From Neoceratodus forsteri (Eukaryota; Chordata; Ceratodontiformes; Ceratodontidae): DNA of 64,000 bases. This document shows, piece by piece, positions 1-10,490 of this stretch. The stretch's first letter is position 1. The number at the start of each line of letters is the position of its first letter. The stretch covers positions 1,561,070,501 through 1,561,134,500 of the forward strand of contig CM057455.1 in assembly GCA_016271365.2 (NCBI GenBank). The letters run 5' to 3'. The notes below the pieces were generated by a model. The model was given only the letters and a program-made list of their open reading frames with translations, ran no database searches and was not told where the DNA came from. The translations under genes and the position numbers were made by a program.

Positions 1-524
1 CAATCCCCTGTCGGCTACAGCTGTCCCCCCAAAGTCAGACTCCGGTGGCATGCTGGGAGCCCACCCCAGCATGCCAGATGCCCCTGTAAAGTTGAAAATG
101 GTCCCACGACATTTTCTTGTTTTTTTTGTACCTGAAAAAAAGGAAACGATCCCTCGTAGTCTCCCTGCCCCCCTCCCACAACCTGTACCCACCCACTGTG
201 CTCCCAATCTCCCCACACACCCCTCACCCCATACTTACCTCCGGAGCTCGGCACGACGATCTTCTGTGGACTGGGAACACGTCTGCACTCTTCAAAGCCG
301 ACCGCGAACTGAGGAAATGCCGGTAAGCTGTATAAGGTAATGAATAGGGTTTTTCAACTTTAGTGCATATCTCGGGCATTTTTGGGAATTGTTTCACCAA
401 ATTTTCAACATGGGGCTTTTGGAACCCCTCCTCATGAATTCTTGTACTGTCATGGTGTTAATGGGCCGCGAAAGGTGGTTTCGCGGTCACTGCGCGGAAT
501 CACCCTTTGGGGCCTATTAATGAA
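1..524. other. unassigned sequence
   Basis: No supported gene. A short perfect palindrome with 11-bp arms lies near 48-76 (GGCATGCTGGG and its complement). The frames that read through here overlap each other on both strands and show no family motif. A donor-like CGGTAAG occurs near 320 but nothing shows that it is used. Confidence 0.4.
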
Positions 525-1192
525 ATGACAGTGCCAATGTTCATGAGGTGGGCTCTCAAAAAGCCTGTGTTGCAAATTGGGTGGGAAAAATCCAAAAAAC
601 GATTGTTTTACGAGCGTGCGTTGCACAGTGGCTACGCAAGCTCGTAACTTTGCGAATGTGCAATATTTTCATGCCAGATTTTCAACATTGACATTTTGTC
701 ACACCTCCTTGTGAGCAGTACAGCTGTCATTGTTCACATCCTGGCTGAAATGTGTTTTGCACTCAAGCAGAATAGCGTGGTCGCTGGGGAAATCAGTGTT
801 AGGACAGATTAAGAAATAACTATGCATTGTTCATGAGTAGAGGTCCTAAAATGCCTATGTTGAAAATTTGTAACAATACTCCACAAAATGACTGTGTTAT
901 GAGCGCTGCATTGCAGTTGGCACGCACGCTGTAGAATCTGCGAATTTATAATATTTTCACTCCAGATTTTCAACATTGCCATTTTCCCAGACCTACTTAT
1001 GAACAGTACAGCTGTCATTTTTCCCATCCTGGCCAAAATGTGTTTTCGCACCTCTGGCGCAGAATAGAGCGGTCGCTGTGGGAAATCACTGTTTGGGACA
1101 GATTAAGAAAATGACAATGATACTGTTCATGAGCAGAGGTCCTAAAGTACCTATGCTGAAAATTTGGTGATGATAAATAGAATAATAGATAG

Positions 1193-1325
1193 GCGAGTGT
1201 CTATTACAAGGGAATTATACATCGAGAGGTTCTGGGGTCAAGAGAACCTTGAGATCGAAGCTCGAGAGGTTCCCTCGACCCCAGAACCTCGAGATGGTAT
1301 AATTCCCAAGTCATAGACACTCAGC
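1193..1325. repeat. left palindrome of hairpin element 1
   Basis: Arms of about 46 bp pair with few mismatches: GAGTGTCTATTACAAGGG and GGTTCTGGGGTC on the left match the complement of GACCCCAGAACC and CCCAAGTCATAGACACTC on the right. The ~40-bp loop repeats part of the arm (GAGAGGTTC). Confidence 0.9.
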
Positions 1326-1761
1326 TATTTTTTATTTTTTGTAATATATGGATGCGAGTTTTCTTGGCAGTTTGTGAGGTGCTGTGACTCCAGGGCAGGC
1401 TGCTGTCGCAGGAAGGACTCAGACAGTGACTCTCTCCGTCTCCACACTCCCTCCCCTGCCCCCGCCTGCTCGCTCGCTCAGTGTCTCTGTTGAGCTGCTT
1501 ATTTTTTAAGGCAGTCCTACCTTTCATTGATTTCTTGCGATGCCGTATGCAGGATTATAGAAACAGTTTTGCGGCAAAGAATCAGCAGGAGAGCGAACGG
1601 ATCATTTTCTCTTGCTAAACGAGAGACAGACGCCATTTTTTTCAAACTGTTTTGCCCGCCCACAGAGACACTGAGTCTAATGAGGAGGCACGATCTGTGG
1701 TACGTCAGCACACATTAAGTGTACGGTATTGGAGGGCTTTGAGACTGCGCTGTTCTGGTTT

Positions 1762-1826
1762 GGTGATAATACTATCGTTCAGAGCTCGACCTATAGTATT
1801 ACGAGTTTTGAACGATAATATTATCA
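1762..1826. repeat. right palindrome of hairpin element 1
   Basis: Arms of about 26 bp: GTGATAATACTATCGTTC and its near complement GAACGATAATATTATCAC, with a short AT-rich loop. A third partial arm (CGATCGTATTATCAC) follows at once. Confidence 0.85.
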
Positions 1827-2455
1827 CTTGGCAACGATCGTATTATCACTTTACCTGCAGTGTATTACAATGAATTTTTTGTATGCATTTTGGTAGTATT
1901 ATTTTTATAATCCATATATTACAGCCCATCAATTGACAGTGTTACAAGTGTGCGTTGCGCACTTTCCACGCACCCCTGTAACTTCGCAGATTTGTAATAT
2001 CGTGACACCAGATTTTCAACAGTGGCATTTTTTCACACTTCCTCATAAGCAGTACAGCTGTCATTTTTCACATCCTGACCAAAATGTGTTTTCACAGTTC
2101 CGGCGCAGAATAACGTGGTCACTGTGGGAAATCAGTGTTCAGGACAGATGAAGAAAATGACAGTGGCACTGTTCATGAGTAGAGGTCTTAAAATCCCTAT
2201 GTTGAAAATTTGGTGACGAAACTCCATAACATGACTGTGTTACAAGCGTGCGTTGAACTGTTTCCACGCACCCTTGTAACGTCGCAAGTTTGTAATATTG
2301 TCACACCACATTTTCAACAGTGGCAGTTTTTCACACCTCCTTATGAACACTACAGCTGTCATTTTTCACATCCTGGCTAAAATATGTTTTTGCACTCCTG
2401 CCGGAGAATAGCACACTCACTGGGAAATCAGTGTTTGGGACAGATTAAGATTGAC

Positions 2456-4055
2456 TGAGTGAGAGGGGCGAGTGTCCGAGCTCAACTGAGCTCTGTCGGG
2501 ACTGCTGTGGATTTGTTTGTGGGCAGACAAAGGCCCCAACACAAGAGCCCAGTACAAAAGGGCAGCCTGCAGCACTGGGAGAAACACAACGAGAGAACGA
2601 CTGAGGGAGGGGGAGTGAGCTTAATCCTCATCAAGCTGCCTGTCAGGACTGTTCCGGATTTCTTTGTGGGCAGAAAAGGCATCAGTGCGGCAGGGGCCCA
2701 GTACAAAATGCCAGCCTGCAGCGGTGGGAGAAACAGTATGAGTGGAGTGAGACAGGGGACTTAGTGAGCTCAATGGAACTCTATCAGGACTGCTGCAGAT
2801 TTTTTTGTGGGCAGAAAAAGGTGCCAATGCAGGCAGGAGCCCTGTACAAAAGGGCAGCTTGCAGCGCCAGGACAAACAGAATGAGCGCATGAGAGAGGGA
2901 GACTGAGTGACCTCAACAGAGCTCTGTCGGGACAGCTACGGATTTCTTTGCGGACAGACAAAGGTGCCAATGCAGCCAGGAGCCCCATACCAAAGCACAG
3001 TGTGCAGCGCCAAGAGAAACAGAACGACTGAGTGACAGAGCAGTAGTGAGCGAGCTCAATGGAGCTCTATTGTGACTGCTGCGGATTTCTTTGTGGGCAG
3101 AAAATGCAGCAATGCAGGCAGGAGCCCAGTACAGAAGGCCAGCTTGCAGCGCCGGCAGAAATGGAATGCGTGAGTGACAGAGGGGGAGTGAGCGAGCTCA
3201 ATGGAGCTGTATTGGGACTCCTTCAGACTTCTTTCTGGCCAGAAAAAGCCACCAATGCAGGCAGGAGCCCAGTACAAAAGGGCAGCCTGCAGAGCCAGGA
3301 AACACATAACGAGTGAGTGAGGGAGGGGGAGTCAGTGAGCTCAACAGAGTTCTGTTGGGACTGCTGCAGATTTGTTTGTGGGCAGAAAAAGGCAGCAATA
3401 TATGCAGGGGCACAGTACAAAAGGGCACCCTGCACTGGCAGGAAAACCAGAATGAGTGAGTGAGTAAGCTCAGCAGACCTGTATTGTAACTGCTGCAAGT
3501 TTCTTTGTGGGCATAAGAAGTCAGCAATGCAGGCAGGAGCCCAGTAGACAAGGGCAGCCTGCAGCGCCGGCAGAAACGGAATGAGTGAGTGAGAGAAGGG
3601 GAGTGTGCAAGCTCAACGGAGCTTTGTCGGGAGTGCTACAGATTTCTTTGTGGGCAGAAAAAGGCACCAACAGAGGCAGGAGCCCAGTACAAAAGGGCAG
3701 CCTGCAGCGCTGGGAGAACCAGAAGGAGTGAGTGAGACAGGGGGAGTGAGCGGCCTCAATGGAGCTGTGTTGGGACAGCTGTGGATTTCTTTGTGGGCAG
3801 AAAAAGCCACCAACACAGGCAGGAGCCCAGTACAAAAGGGCAACCTGCAGCACCAGGAGAAACAGAATGAGCGAGTGAGAGAGGGGGAGTGAGCCATCTC
3901 AATGGAGCTCTGTTGGGACAGCTGCGGATTTCTTCCCCGGCAGAACAAGGTGCCAACGCAGGCAGCAGCCCCGTACAAAAGAGCAGCTTGCCGCACCGGG
4001 ACAAACAGACTGAGCCAGTGACAGAGGTCCACTGAGTGAGCTCAGCAGACCAACA
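2456..4055. repeat. minisatellite, ~142-bp unit x 11
   Basis: Eleven tandem copies with a period of about 142 bp. Each carries 'GGATTTCTTTGTGGGCAG', 'GCAGGAGCCCAGTACAAAAG', 'GGCAGCCTGCAGCGC' and a GAGTGAGTGAGAGAGGGGGA block. The unit anchor recurs near 2515, 2660, 2800, 2945, 3090, 3230, 3370, 3500, 3645, 3790 and 3930. Overlapping frames on both strands stay open for up to 139 codons only because the unit lacks stops in some frames. They are not genes. Confidence 0.9.
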
Positions 4056-4958
4056 CAATCAACATTCGGCATTGAAAAATGCTTGTTTTTCTTAAGTGAT
4101 TGCATGCTTCTTGATACATTGTTCTGTGTTTACATTTTACATATTTTTATCCATTTTTAAGTAAACCTTTCATTTGAAAGCTACTGCCTGGGTCTTCCAA
4201 GCTCTTTCTTTTGCATATGACATATGGAAGGTTAAGACTGACAAAACTGTTCATAAGCTTGATGGTGTTACTAAACTGGAAAAAGGTAAGAATATACCTA
4301 AGGTCTTTTATAGAGTTTTAAGGGTTCATTTTGGATACCTGGTTAGGTGCCCTTAGGCGAAAGATATCTGGCATCCCCCGAAGAGCAGATTATCTGAGCC
4401 TGTACATTTAGGTATGCTAGCATAAGGTTCACAGTTTGAATCCCCCCAGAACTTGAGACCAAAGGTGATTCAGACCCACAAGCAGACAGGAGGGGTATCC
4501 TGTCTGTTACCTGCTCACAATACTACGCTGGGAGGTTGGCACTGTGACAGCAGAGGGCCTGACCTGCTGAGTGCATTTGTGACAGTAACCATGTCACCAC
4601 TTTTTGGTTTTTACTTTGTACAATGACTGTATGTAACACTGTCAGCTATACTATGTCCCCTGCTGAAAGTAATTCTGGACTGTGGGTGATATACTGTAGC
4701 TGCTGTCAATGTAGAATTTGTCAAAAGGATGGGCCAATGTTTTTTAAACACTCTTCCAATTTTTTTTTCATGCCAGGAGGTTTTATTCAGTTACAGATGT
4801 GACTTTTGGACTCTCCAGATTTTTTCTTTTGGTTTTAACAGATTTCTTCTCTTCAGCTCCATAACTGTCCTTTACATCTTCTAGTCCAGTTTATTTATAG
4901 CCCCATTGCAGGAAACTAATTCTTTGTTCTCCTAGTTGTACATTTAAAGCATCAGAAC

Positions 4959-5010
<52 letters not shown>

Positions 5011-5119
5011 TGTCCATATGGGGCTGACCTTTGGGGGGGAGGGGACTCTCTTTTTCGCAATATATTATTGGTTGAAGTAGGCTTTTGAAATCACTTTGTT
5101 TTCATCTTCATCCCAAGGG
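4056..5119. other. unassigned sequence with AT microsatellite
   Basis: No coding signal. A weak tRNA-like B-box pattern (TTTGAATCC) near 4435-4445 may be an old SINE. The last ~70 bases may be the 3' end of the antisense Penelope-like element that starts downstream. Confidence 0.4.
4963..5010. repeat. (AT)n microsatellite
   Basis: Uninterrupted AT dinucleotide run with one G near its end. Confidence 0.95.
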
Positions 5120-5640
5120 ATGCCCATGACAGTGAGGTCTATGAAGTTGAGTTCCTTTTAATCCATTGTGTAGGGAGGTTAAATTTAAGCTTTTAAATTC
5201 AACTAATGAAGGAATTTAACAACTTTTTCTGGGTCCCCTTCCATACACAGACAACATCGTCAATAAAGCACAGCCATGTGACAATGTCGTCTGCATATGG
5301 ATTCTGTCCCAACCCAAAACAATATTCCTTTCCCATTCTCCCAGAAAGAGACTGGTGTAACTGGGTGCTATGAATGTCCCCATAGCTGTTCCATAATTCT
5401 GCAAGTAATACTTATTTCAACAGGTAAATAGGTTGTGCTGCAGAATAAAGTCCAACCACTTATGACAAAATCCACTGGTACTTCATATTTGCAGGGGCAG
5501 TTTTCAAACATATTTTGAACAGCTTTCAGCCCATCAGGATGACAAATCGAAGTGTACAATGCCTCCAGGTCTATGCCCATTCAACAGTAATCATCTTGAC
5601 AGACAAAATAATCAAATTTTGACAACACATCCATGGTGTG
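5120..5640 (-). pseudogene. Penelope-like element reverse transcriptase, catalytic part
   Basis: This antisense stretch encodes the core of a Penelope-like (PLE) reverse transcriptase, which copies the element's RNA. In order along the minus strand I read 'DLEALYTSI' (5580-5540; family form D-[VL]-x-[SA]-LYT-x-I, first catalytic aspartate), then 'YGTAMGTFIAPSYTSLFLG' (around 5390-5330, the PLE-typical GTAMGT..AP.Y..LF block), then after a frameshift near 5280 'CFIDDVV' (the YIDD-type catalytic box). At least two frame breaks and an internal stop make it a pseudogene. The GIY-YIG endonuclease that PLEs normally carry is not visible. The N-terminal half of the same protein lies at 6555-7010, so the copy has been split by later insertions. 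Confidence 0.85.
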
Positions 5641-5974
5641 TTGGAGGTGGGAGAGGAGAACTTTCACCATATCCAACAGAAAAAAAAATCAATAAACTCA
5701 GGTACATTATGTGTAAGCCCCCACCCCACCTAAGGCAATGAGTCTGCCTGCTTGGCAGCATAACATTTTTTTTTTGCCTCCTCTCTTGCACCTCCATGAT
5801 CTGCCACTCCTTCTGGCAGCTCATCATTTCATTCTGTCCAACAGTCTCACCCTTTGCTGCCACCTTATTCTCCAGGCTATCCCTATGTCTCAGAGGTTCT
5901 AGCTTATCCCTACCAGGGGTTCCCCCTTCCCAGGGGGAAAGGAGGGGAGTAGCATTCCTGGGGAGTCCTCCAAG

Positions 5975-6149
5975 CAGTGGCGGAGCTATGGGGGGGCTGG
6001 GGGGCGGTCGCCCCTCCTGGCTTCCCCAGTGTGAGTAGTGGTGCCCCACCACCATCTTTATTCACTGTTTAGTGCCCATTGTGGGGCCCATTATTGACTG
6101 AATGGCCCCCCCCGGCTCCCAAATGCTCCCAAACCTGGCTCCACCATTG
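5975..6149. mobile_element. short hAT-type MITE (175 bp)
   Basis: It starts with CAGTGGCGGAGCTATGG and ends with CCTGGCTCCACCATTG, imperfect inverted repeats of the CAGTGGCG type known from hAT elements. Both sides carry the same 8-bp target duplication, CCTCCAAG (5967-5974 and 6150-6157), the hAT target length. There is no room for a transposase. Confidence 0.88.
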
Positions 6150-6476
6150 CCTCCAAGGTATGCAGGGTTGGAAGGGCAGAAGTGGTGCACTACGGAGACT
6201 GTGGCATGGGGGACTAGGCAGCTGTCATGTGGCAAGTTAACATGGATGCTGCTTCCATTTTTCTGGGCCCCATCCCACACCCCACCGGCATACACCGTGG
6301 AAACTCCTTGGAGGTGGAGTCAGCCGATGTGTGGTCACTCACACTGGCAAGGCTGCCGAACATCACCAGCTGTCAATCTCTGAGTGGTGCTCTGCAGCAC
6401 CCTCCTCCAGGAGGAGAACATCCACACAGATGCTCAGTCACCCTCCATGCTGGCAGTCACTCTTGACGTTCTGGGT

Positions 6477-6536
6477 TTGGGGATCAAACCCAGGTCGCCA
6501 GCATGACAATTAGGTGTCCCATTGCTCGGCACCATG
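6477..6536 (-). mobile_element. tRNA-derived SINE head, fragment
   Basis: In the minus orientation the segment reads like a tRNA-type RNA polymerase III promoter: a degenerate A box (GAGCAATGGG) followed by a B-box-like GGGTTTGATCC about 40 bp on. No tail or target duplication was found. Confidence 0.4.
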
Positions 6537-6554
6537 AAGCTGGCAGCTTAAATT

Positions 6555-7010
6555 CTTATGTACCTTTGGGAGGGCATAGAACATCATGACTGCCTTCCTT
6601 CTTAAGAACGCCATTCCTTCTTAAGAAATTCCAGTTCCTATTTTCTAATAGTGTACTACCATTCCTGAAAGCAGTTTCAGCATGATTATTATACTGCAGC
6701 TGAAACTGAGCTAAAGGAGGTGCTCTCAGTTTCGCATAACTGTCACAATTTCCTAGCGAATCCATTGCTATATTTTCATATTTGTGTACACTCATGACAG
6801 CAATGTTTCCACCCTCATCTACCTTTTTATTTTAAGGGATTTGTTCTTCTGTAAGCCCTCCAAAGCATTATTTTCTTCTCTACTCAAGTTATAACTTGTC
6901 CTTGCTGACCCTCTCTGAACCATGTTTTGATATGCATCAGTTATCACACTGTTGGTTATAGTACAAAAAAGTGCTTTTAGGCTTGTATCTATATTTTTTC
7001 TCAATAGTCA
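6555..7010 (-). pseudogene. Penelope-like element reverse transcriptase, N-terminal part
   Basis: Antisense remnant of the N-terminal region of a Penelope-like RT. The recognisable blocks are 'NLSREENNALEGLQKN' (near 6890-6840; family form L-[ST]-x-E-E-x-x-A-L-x-x-L-x-x-[ND]), then after a stop or frame break 'DEGGNIAVMSVHKYEN' (near 6815-6770; family form D-K-G-G-x-x-V-V-M-x-x-x-x-Y) and 'CDSYAKL' (family form D-x-x-x-Y-x-x-L). Order and orientation match the catalytic part at 5120-5640, so both are one copy read from 7010 towards 5120. A stop lies between the first two blocks. Confidence 0.78.
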
Positions 7011-8074
7011 AGTTATCGTCACCAGCAATATCACTGTTAATATTGAGAAATTGGACCATGTATCTTTAAATTCCCAGTATAGGATAAGCTCTGCCCCCTA
7101 ATAAAGAGCCAGAGTGGATTGAAGCTGCTGGGGAGTTTGTAGTTGTCCTCCTCTTTGGGAGAATGAGTACCTGGGTGCCTTTATTCTTAATGGATGCAAG
7201 TTTGCAATAAGTTGAGGTGATATGCCTGTATGAATGACTTGATATTTTGAAGTTATATTCTGCTACATAACAGTGCTGTCTATTCCATGTGTTCTGGAAG
7301 CATAGTGACTCAGCTTCCAGAGGTAGGAAAAGGGAGTCCAGCCTCTGAATGTGTACCGAGGCAGGGGGCCTGGAGGCTAAGGGATGGTGGCAGGGTTCCT
7401 GGGTCTGGGTGGCACTGGCTCCTATAGAGGTCTCTGGAGTACCACCACTTCCTAGGAAGGCCTTGAGGATTCCAGAAGATCAGAAACCAGAATGGCAGTA
7501 CCAGAAGTAGTGGAGGGCCACCCCTCAAGGGAGTTTGCTGGGATATGCAAGGATGCTCCTGCTTTACAGCTCAATCTTGAAAGACAGCGCAGTTTGCAAA
7601 GACCACATTTGTAAGTAAGCCTTGCATTAAAAAAGATGCTCTGGGAAAACAGTGAAAAGCCTGGGTACAATTGTGTGTTACCCCCTGGCAATGTAGATGA
7701 ATGCATGGGCATCAGGAGGAGGGGTCCTGGCAAGAGTTAAGGTTGGTAAGTCCCCATATGTGGGGCCAGGCATGGGAGCCTGTTTTTAGGCCATTAGAAC
7801 TATCAGTACACTATCAGAGGGAAGGCAGTATGGCCGGCCAACTATCAGTTTAATAATTACTACTGTTATAATGCTGGCATGCTGTCACCAATGGTTGTCC
7901 TACTTGGACACTGTGAGACAAGTGCAGGCACATAATTGCCCCCAAGGAAGTCTTCACCTTACCTGGGAGTGTGGCACTGCGCAAATAGTCTTGTGAGTAC
8001 CAGTGTTCCAGGGATACCACAGGGAGATTAGGGAGTATAACAGAACTATTGAAACGTGATTGGACTAGATACAG
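7011..8074. other. unassigned sequence
   Basis: No element or gene recognised. Frames of up to 93 codons exist on the minus strand but overlap one another and have no recognisable domain. Confidence 0.4.
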
Positions 8075-8305
8075 CAAATTTAACTTTAATGCCTTCAGTT
8101 TAGGAGTAAACCTGGCAAAAGCAACTGTGGGAGCAGTATGGGGTAGACAAGCCCTGGGAAATGATGAGGATGGAAATTGGAACCCAACAAATGTAACTTT
8201 AATTACCTTACTTCAGGGGTACACCTGGCAAAATAAAGGGTGGGAGCAGTGCAGGGTAGATAAGCCTTGGGAAATAGTGAGGATAGAAATTGAAGCCCCA
8301 GTTGA
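8075..8305. repeat. two-copy tandem duplication (~115 bp)
   Basis: Two diverged copies share 'AACTTTAAT', 'CCTGGCAAAA', 'GGGAGCAGT', 'GGGTAGA' and 'AAGCC.TGGGAAAT', beginning near 8080 and 8190. The duplication explains the 87-codon frame over it. Confidence 0.75.
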
Positions 8306-8941
8306 AATATGAAATGTACAATGTGATGCACTGTACTTTAAGAACAATGTGAAAAGTAAAGTGGCAAGGAAATGCCCAAATAGCTGTGTACTACCCTAGA
8401 CAGCTTAATAAATGCACCAGCTTGATACTAGCTCCAGTATGGACATTCAGTTTATGTGTGGTCTCATGTTCATTGGTGCCCCAGTGTTTGTTAATGATGC
8501 CCCTACTCCAGGGCTCCATCCTGGCCCCTGGTGGTAAAGGTAACTGGTGCAGCTACAGGTTCTGTGATGTAAGGTGAATGCTCCTCTGATGAGAAATACC
8601 ACCATATACCCCTAGACACACGGGGGTGCCTGACCCTCACACAAAAACCAGCTCCCACATCCCTTACATTATAAGGGAGAGGGTGAAAGCAGCAACAAAG
8701 CACAGTAATTCATAAAATCAGCCCCAGGCTGCAACTCTCAGGTCATATAGAAGCAGCAATTACGCACAGCAACACTTAAAACCAGCCCCCCCACCCCTTG
8801 AGCCATAAGAGTGATGTTGACAGGGGGCAAGATGGTGCATGCCACAGGAGATCTGGACCCTGGTAAGGCTTCATTCCATGGCATGCATTGGCTTGCTTGT
8901 GACTAGAGTTCAGTACATTTATGCCCACTTAACAATATAAG
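8306..8941. other. unassigned sequence
   Basis: No gene recognised. Two related blocks near 8640-8800 share 'AGCAGCAA...GCACAG' and 'AAACCAGC(C/T)CC', another small local duplication. Confidence 0.4.
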
Positions 8942-10490
8942 AGGGTTGTGGGTAACAAAGTCAGATCAGATGAGAGGGAGGTCACTGTGGTGCCTCAAGG
9001 CTTGTTTCTGGCGTCCAGTCCTTTTCAGTGTTCATCAGCGACATGGGAGAAGGAATCCAGGGCAAGATGTCTCTTTTCACAGATGACACTATGCTCTGTA
9101 GCAGGATAGACAGTGAAGGGGGGGTTAGGGAGATGCAAAGAGAGTTGAAAAATCTAGACAGGTGGCAAAAGTTTTGGCAGTTGAAATTTAATGCCAAAAT
9201 GTGCAAGGTGATACAGTTAGAGAACAAGAAGCATGGGATAGAGTACTGCGGGGTAAAGCTGGGCACCAGGGTGTAGCCCGGGATTTTAGATCTGCACACC
9301 AAGTGGACTCACTGCTACCCCCCGTTAGGGTGTGCTACCCCCGGGTGTAGCCAGACAATATACAAATGTACACCAGGACCGTGTTTGTTGCCTCATTTGA
9401 CACAATAAATACAACTTTTGTATCTCATGACAATGGTTGTTGCCATGCATGGGTAAATGCAAATGCCATGCATTGCTCCCTAAGACACCCACATACCAGC
9501 CCAGAGCCTGTAAAGTTTTATTGTCCTTGGGATGAAAAGAGAGTATTAGTGACCAGTCCTTCTTGTTTAGACTCCTATGAATAAAATTACAGAAAGGTTC
9601 AGCATTTTCTTTGTTAGTTTTCATGGAAAAAAGAAGCAGTTCAGAGCCTGTTTGCTACCCCCTTAAGTAAAATTGCACACCATGGAGTACTTGGAGTATG
9701 CCTGGCTACACCCATGCTGGGCACAACCTCTGAGGAAAGTGACCTAGGGGTCATCATCAGTGACACTCAAGAACAATAAAACCAGTGTAACAAGGCCTAC
9801 AGCAAGGCAAACAAGACTGGGGTGTATAGGAAGGGGTACTTACAGTAGAAGGAAGAAGGTATTACTACCTCTCTGTAGATCACTGGTGAGGCCCCACCTG
9901 GTGTACTGTGCCCAGTTCTAGAGTCTTCACCTAAGGAAAGATATGAACAGGCTGAAGACAGTGCAGCATAGGGTGACCAAAATGGTTCAAGACCACCAGG
10001 GCAGATATTACGAGGATTGGTTTGAGGGACTGAACATGTACTTACCAGAGGCCAGATGAAGGCGGTTAAATATGATAGAGGCCTTCAAGTTCCTGAAAGG
10101 AATGAATAAGATAAAATGTGAGGAACTGTTTAGCATAAGAAGTGGATCAAGAACACAGGGGCACAAGTAGAAACTGATGGGGGGGGGGGTTCAAGAGGGA
10201 AGTGAGAAAGTTTCTTTTTACAGAAAGGGTGGCAGAGCCATGGGACAGTCTGCCAGCTAATTGGGTGAGCACCAAAACAATCAAAGATTTAAAGCATGGC
10301 TGGGACAGAGTGAAGGGCTTAGTGGTGGTTCAGGATGGTAGACGTAGCGTGAGGAGCATGACGGTGGATAGTGTGGGTTAGAACCCTGAATGGTCAATAG
10401 GTCCTGGTTTGTTGGGATTTTACAAGTAGACTGGATAGACCACTGGTCTTTTTCTGCTGTCATTTTCTATGTTTCTATAAGATTATAGTA
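8942..10490 (+). mobile_element. CR1 LINE, 5'-truncated, split by a hAT element
   Basis: The copy starts inside the RT domain and runs to the CR1 3' end. Readable blocks include 'VFISDMGEGIQGKMSLFTD' with 'FTDDT' in place of the usual F/YADD catalytic box (near 9080), 'WQLKFNAKMCKVI' (9175-9215), then after the hAT insertion 'EESDLGVIISDT', a thumb-like region, 'EAFKFLKGMNK' (10,080) and a terminal 'TTTCTATGTTTCTATA' tail near 10,465. Frameshifts and stops abound. The first catalytic Asp context is altered (A to T before DD), so this copy is dead. ORF1 and endonuclease are absent. Confidence 0.88.
9267..9716. mobile_element. hAT-type non-autonomous element (450 bp)
   Basis: Inserted in the CR1 above. 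Termini are CAGGGTGTAGCC on the left and GGCTACACCCATG on the right. The 8-bp target CTGGGCAC occurs on both sides (9259-9266 and 9717-9724). Removing the insert restores the CR1 reading. An inner copy of the left end (GGGTGTAGCCAG) lies near 9338. No transposase remnant seen. Confidence 0.9.

Larger units (their letters stand above)
1176..1925. mobile_element. hairpin-ended non-autonomous element 1
   Basis: This stretch interrupts the third copy of the ~290-bp tandem repeat, so its limits are set by comparison with the neighbouring copies. It has one long palindrome near each end (1193-1325 and 1762-1826) around a ~430-bp core containing CpG-rich, pyrimidine-rich sequence. No open frame resembles a transposase. 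The right terminal part, read in reverse, weakly resembles the termini at 62,256 and 27,816. I infer a non-autonomous relative of the tyrosine recombinase element at the window end. The ends are uncertain by about 10 bp. Confidence 0.6.
525..2455. repeat. ~290-bp tandem repeat, four copies
   Basis: Four diverged copies of a ~290-bp unit run head to tail at about 525-815, 816-1115, 1116-1175 plus 1926-2153, and 2154-2455. Shared blocks in each are 'GTTCATGAG', 'TTGAAAATTTG', 'GTGTTACAAGCGTGCGTTG', 'CCAGATTTTCAACA', 'TACAGCTGTCATTTTTCACA' and 'GGGAAATCAGTGTT'. The third copy is split by a 750-bp hairpin-ended insertion. No coding potential. Copy number and period are by eye. Confidence 0.8.
5641..6554. 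other. insertion splitting the Penelope-like element
   Basis: About 0.9 kb separates the two halves of the PLE reverse transcriptase. It contains a short hAT element with perfect target duplication and a tRNA-like SINE head. The remaining sequence has no motif I recognise; the frames of 77-147 codons here overlap on opposite strands and look accidental. Confidence 0.5.

Noticed and set aside
2456..4055. CRISPR-like regular repeat
   Set aside because: Units are contiguous and diverged over the whole 142 bp, with no short constant repeat and variable spacer pattern; the sequence is vertebrate.
3198..4058. Overlapping long frames of 90-139 codons on both strands
   Set aside because: They follow the ~142-bp minisatellite, repeat the same peptide in shifted frames, and have no domain.
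5612..6055. 147-codon minus-strand frame
   Set aside because: It runs through the hAT MITE with its target duplication and a homopolymer; no domain and no family resemblance.
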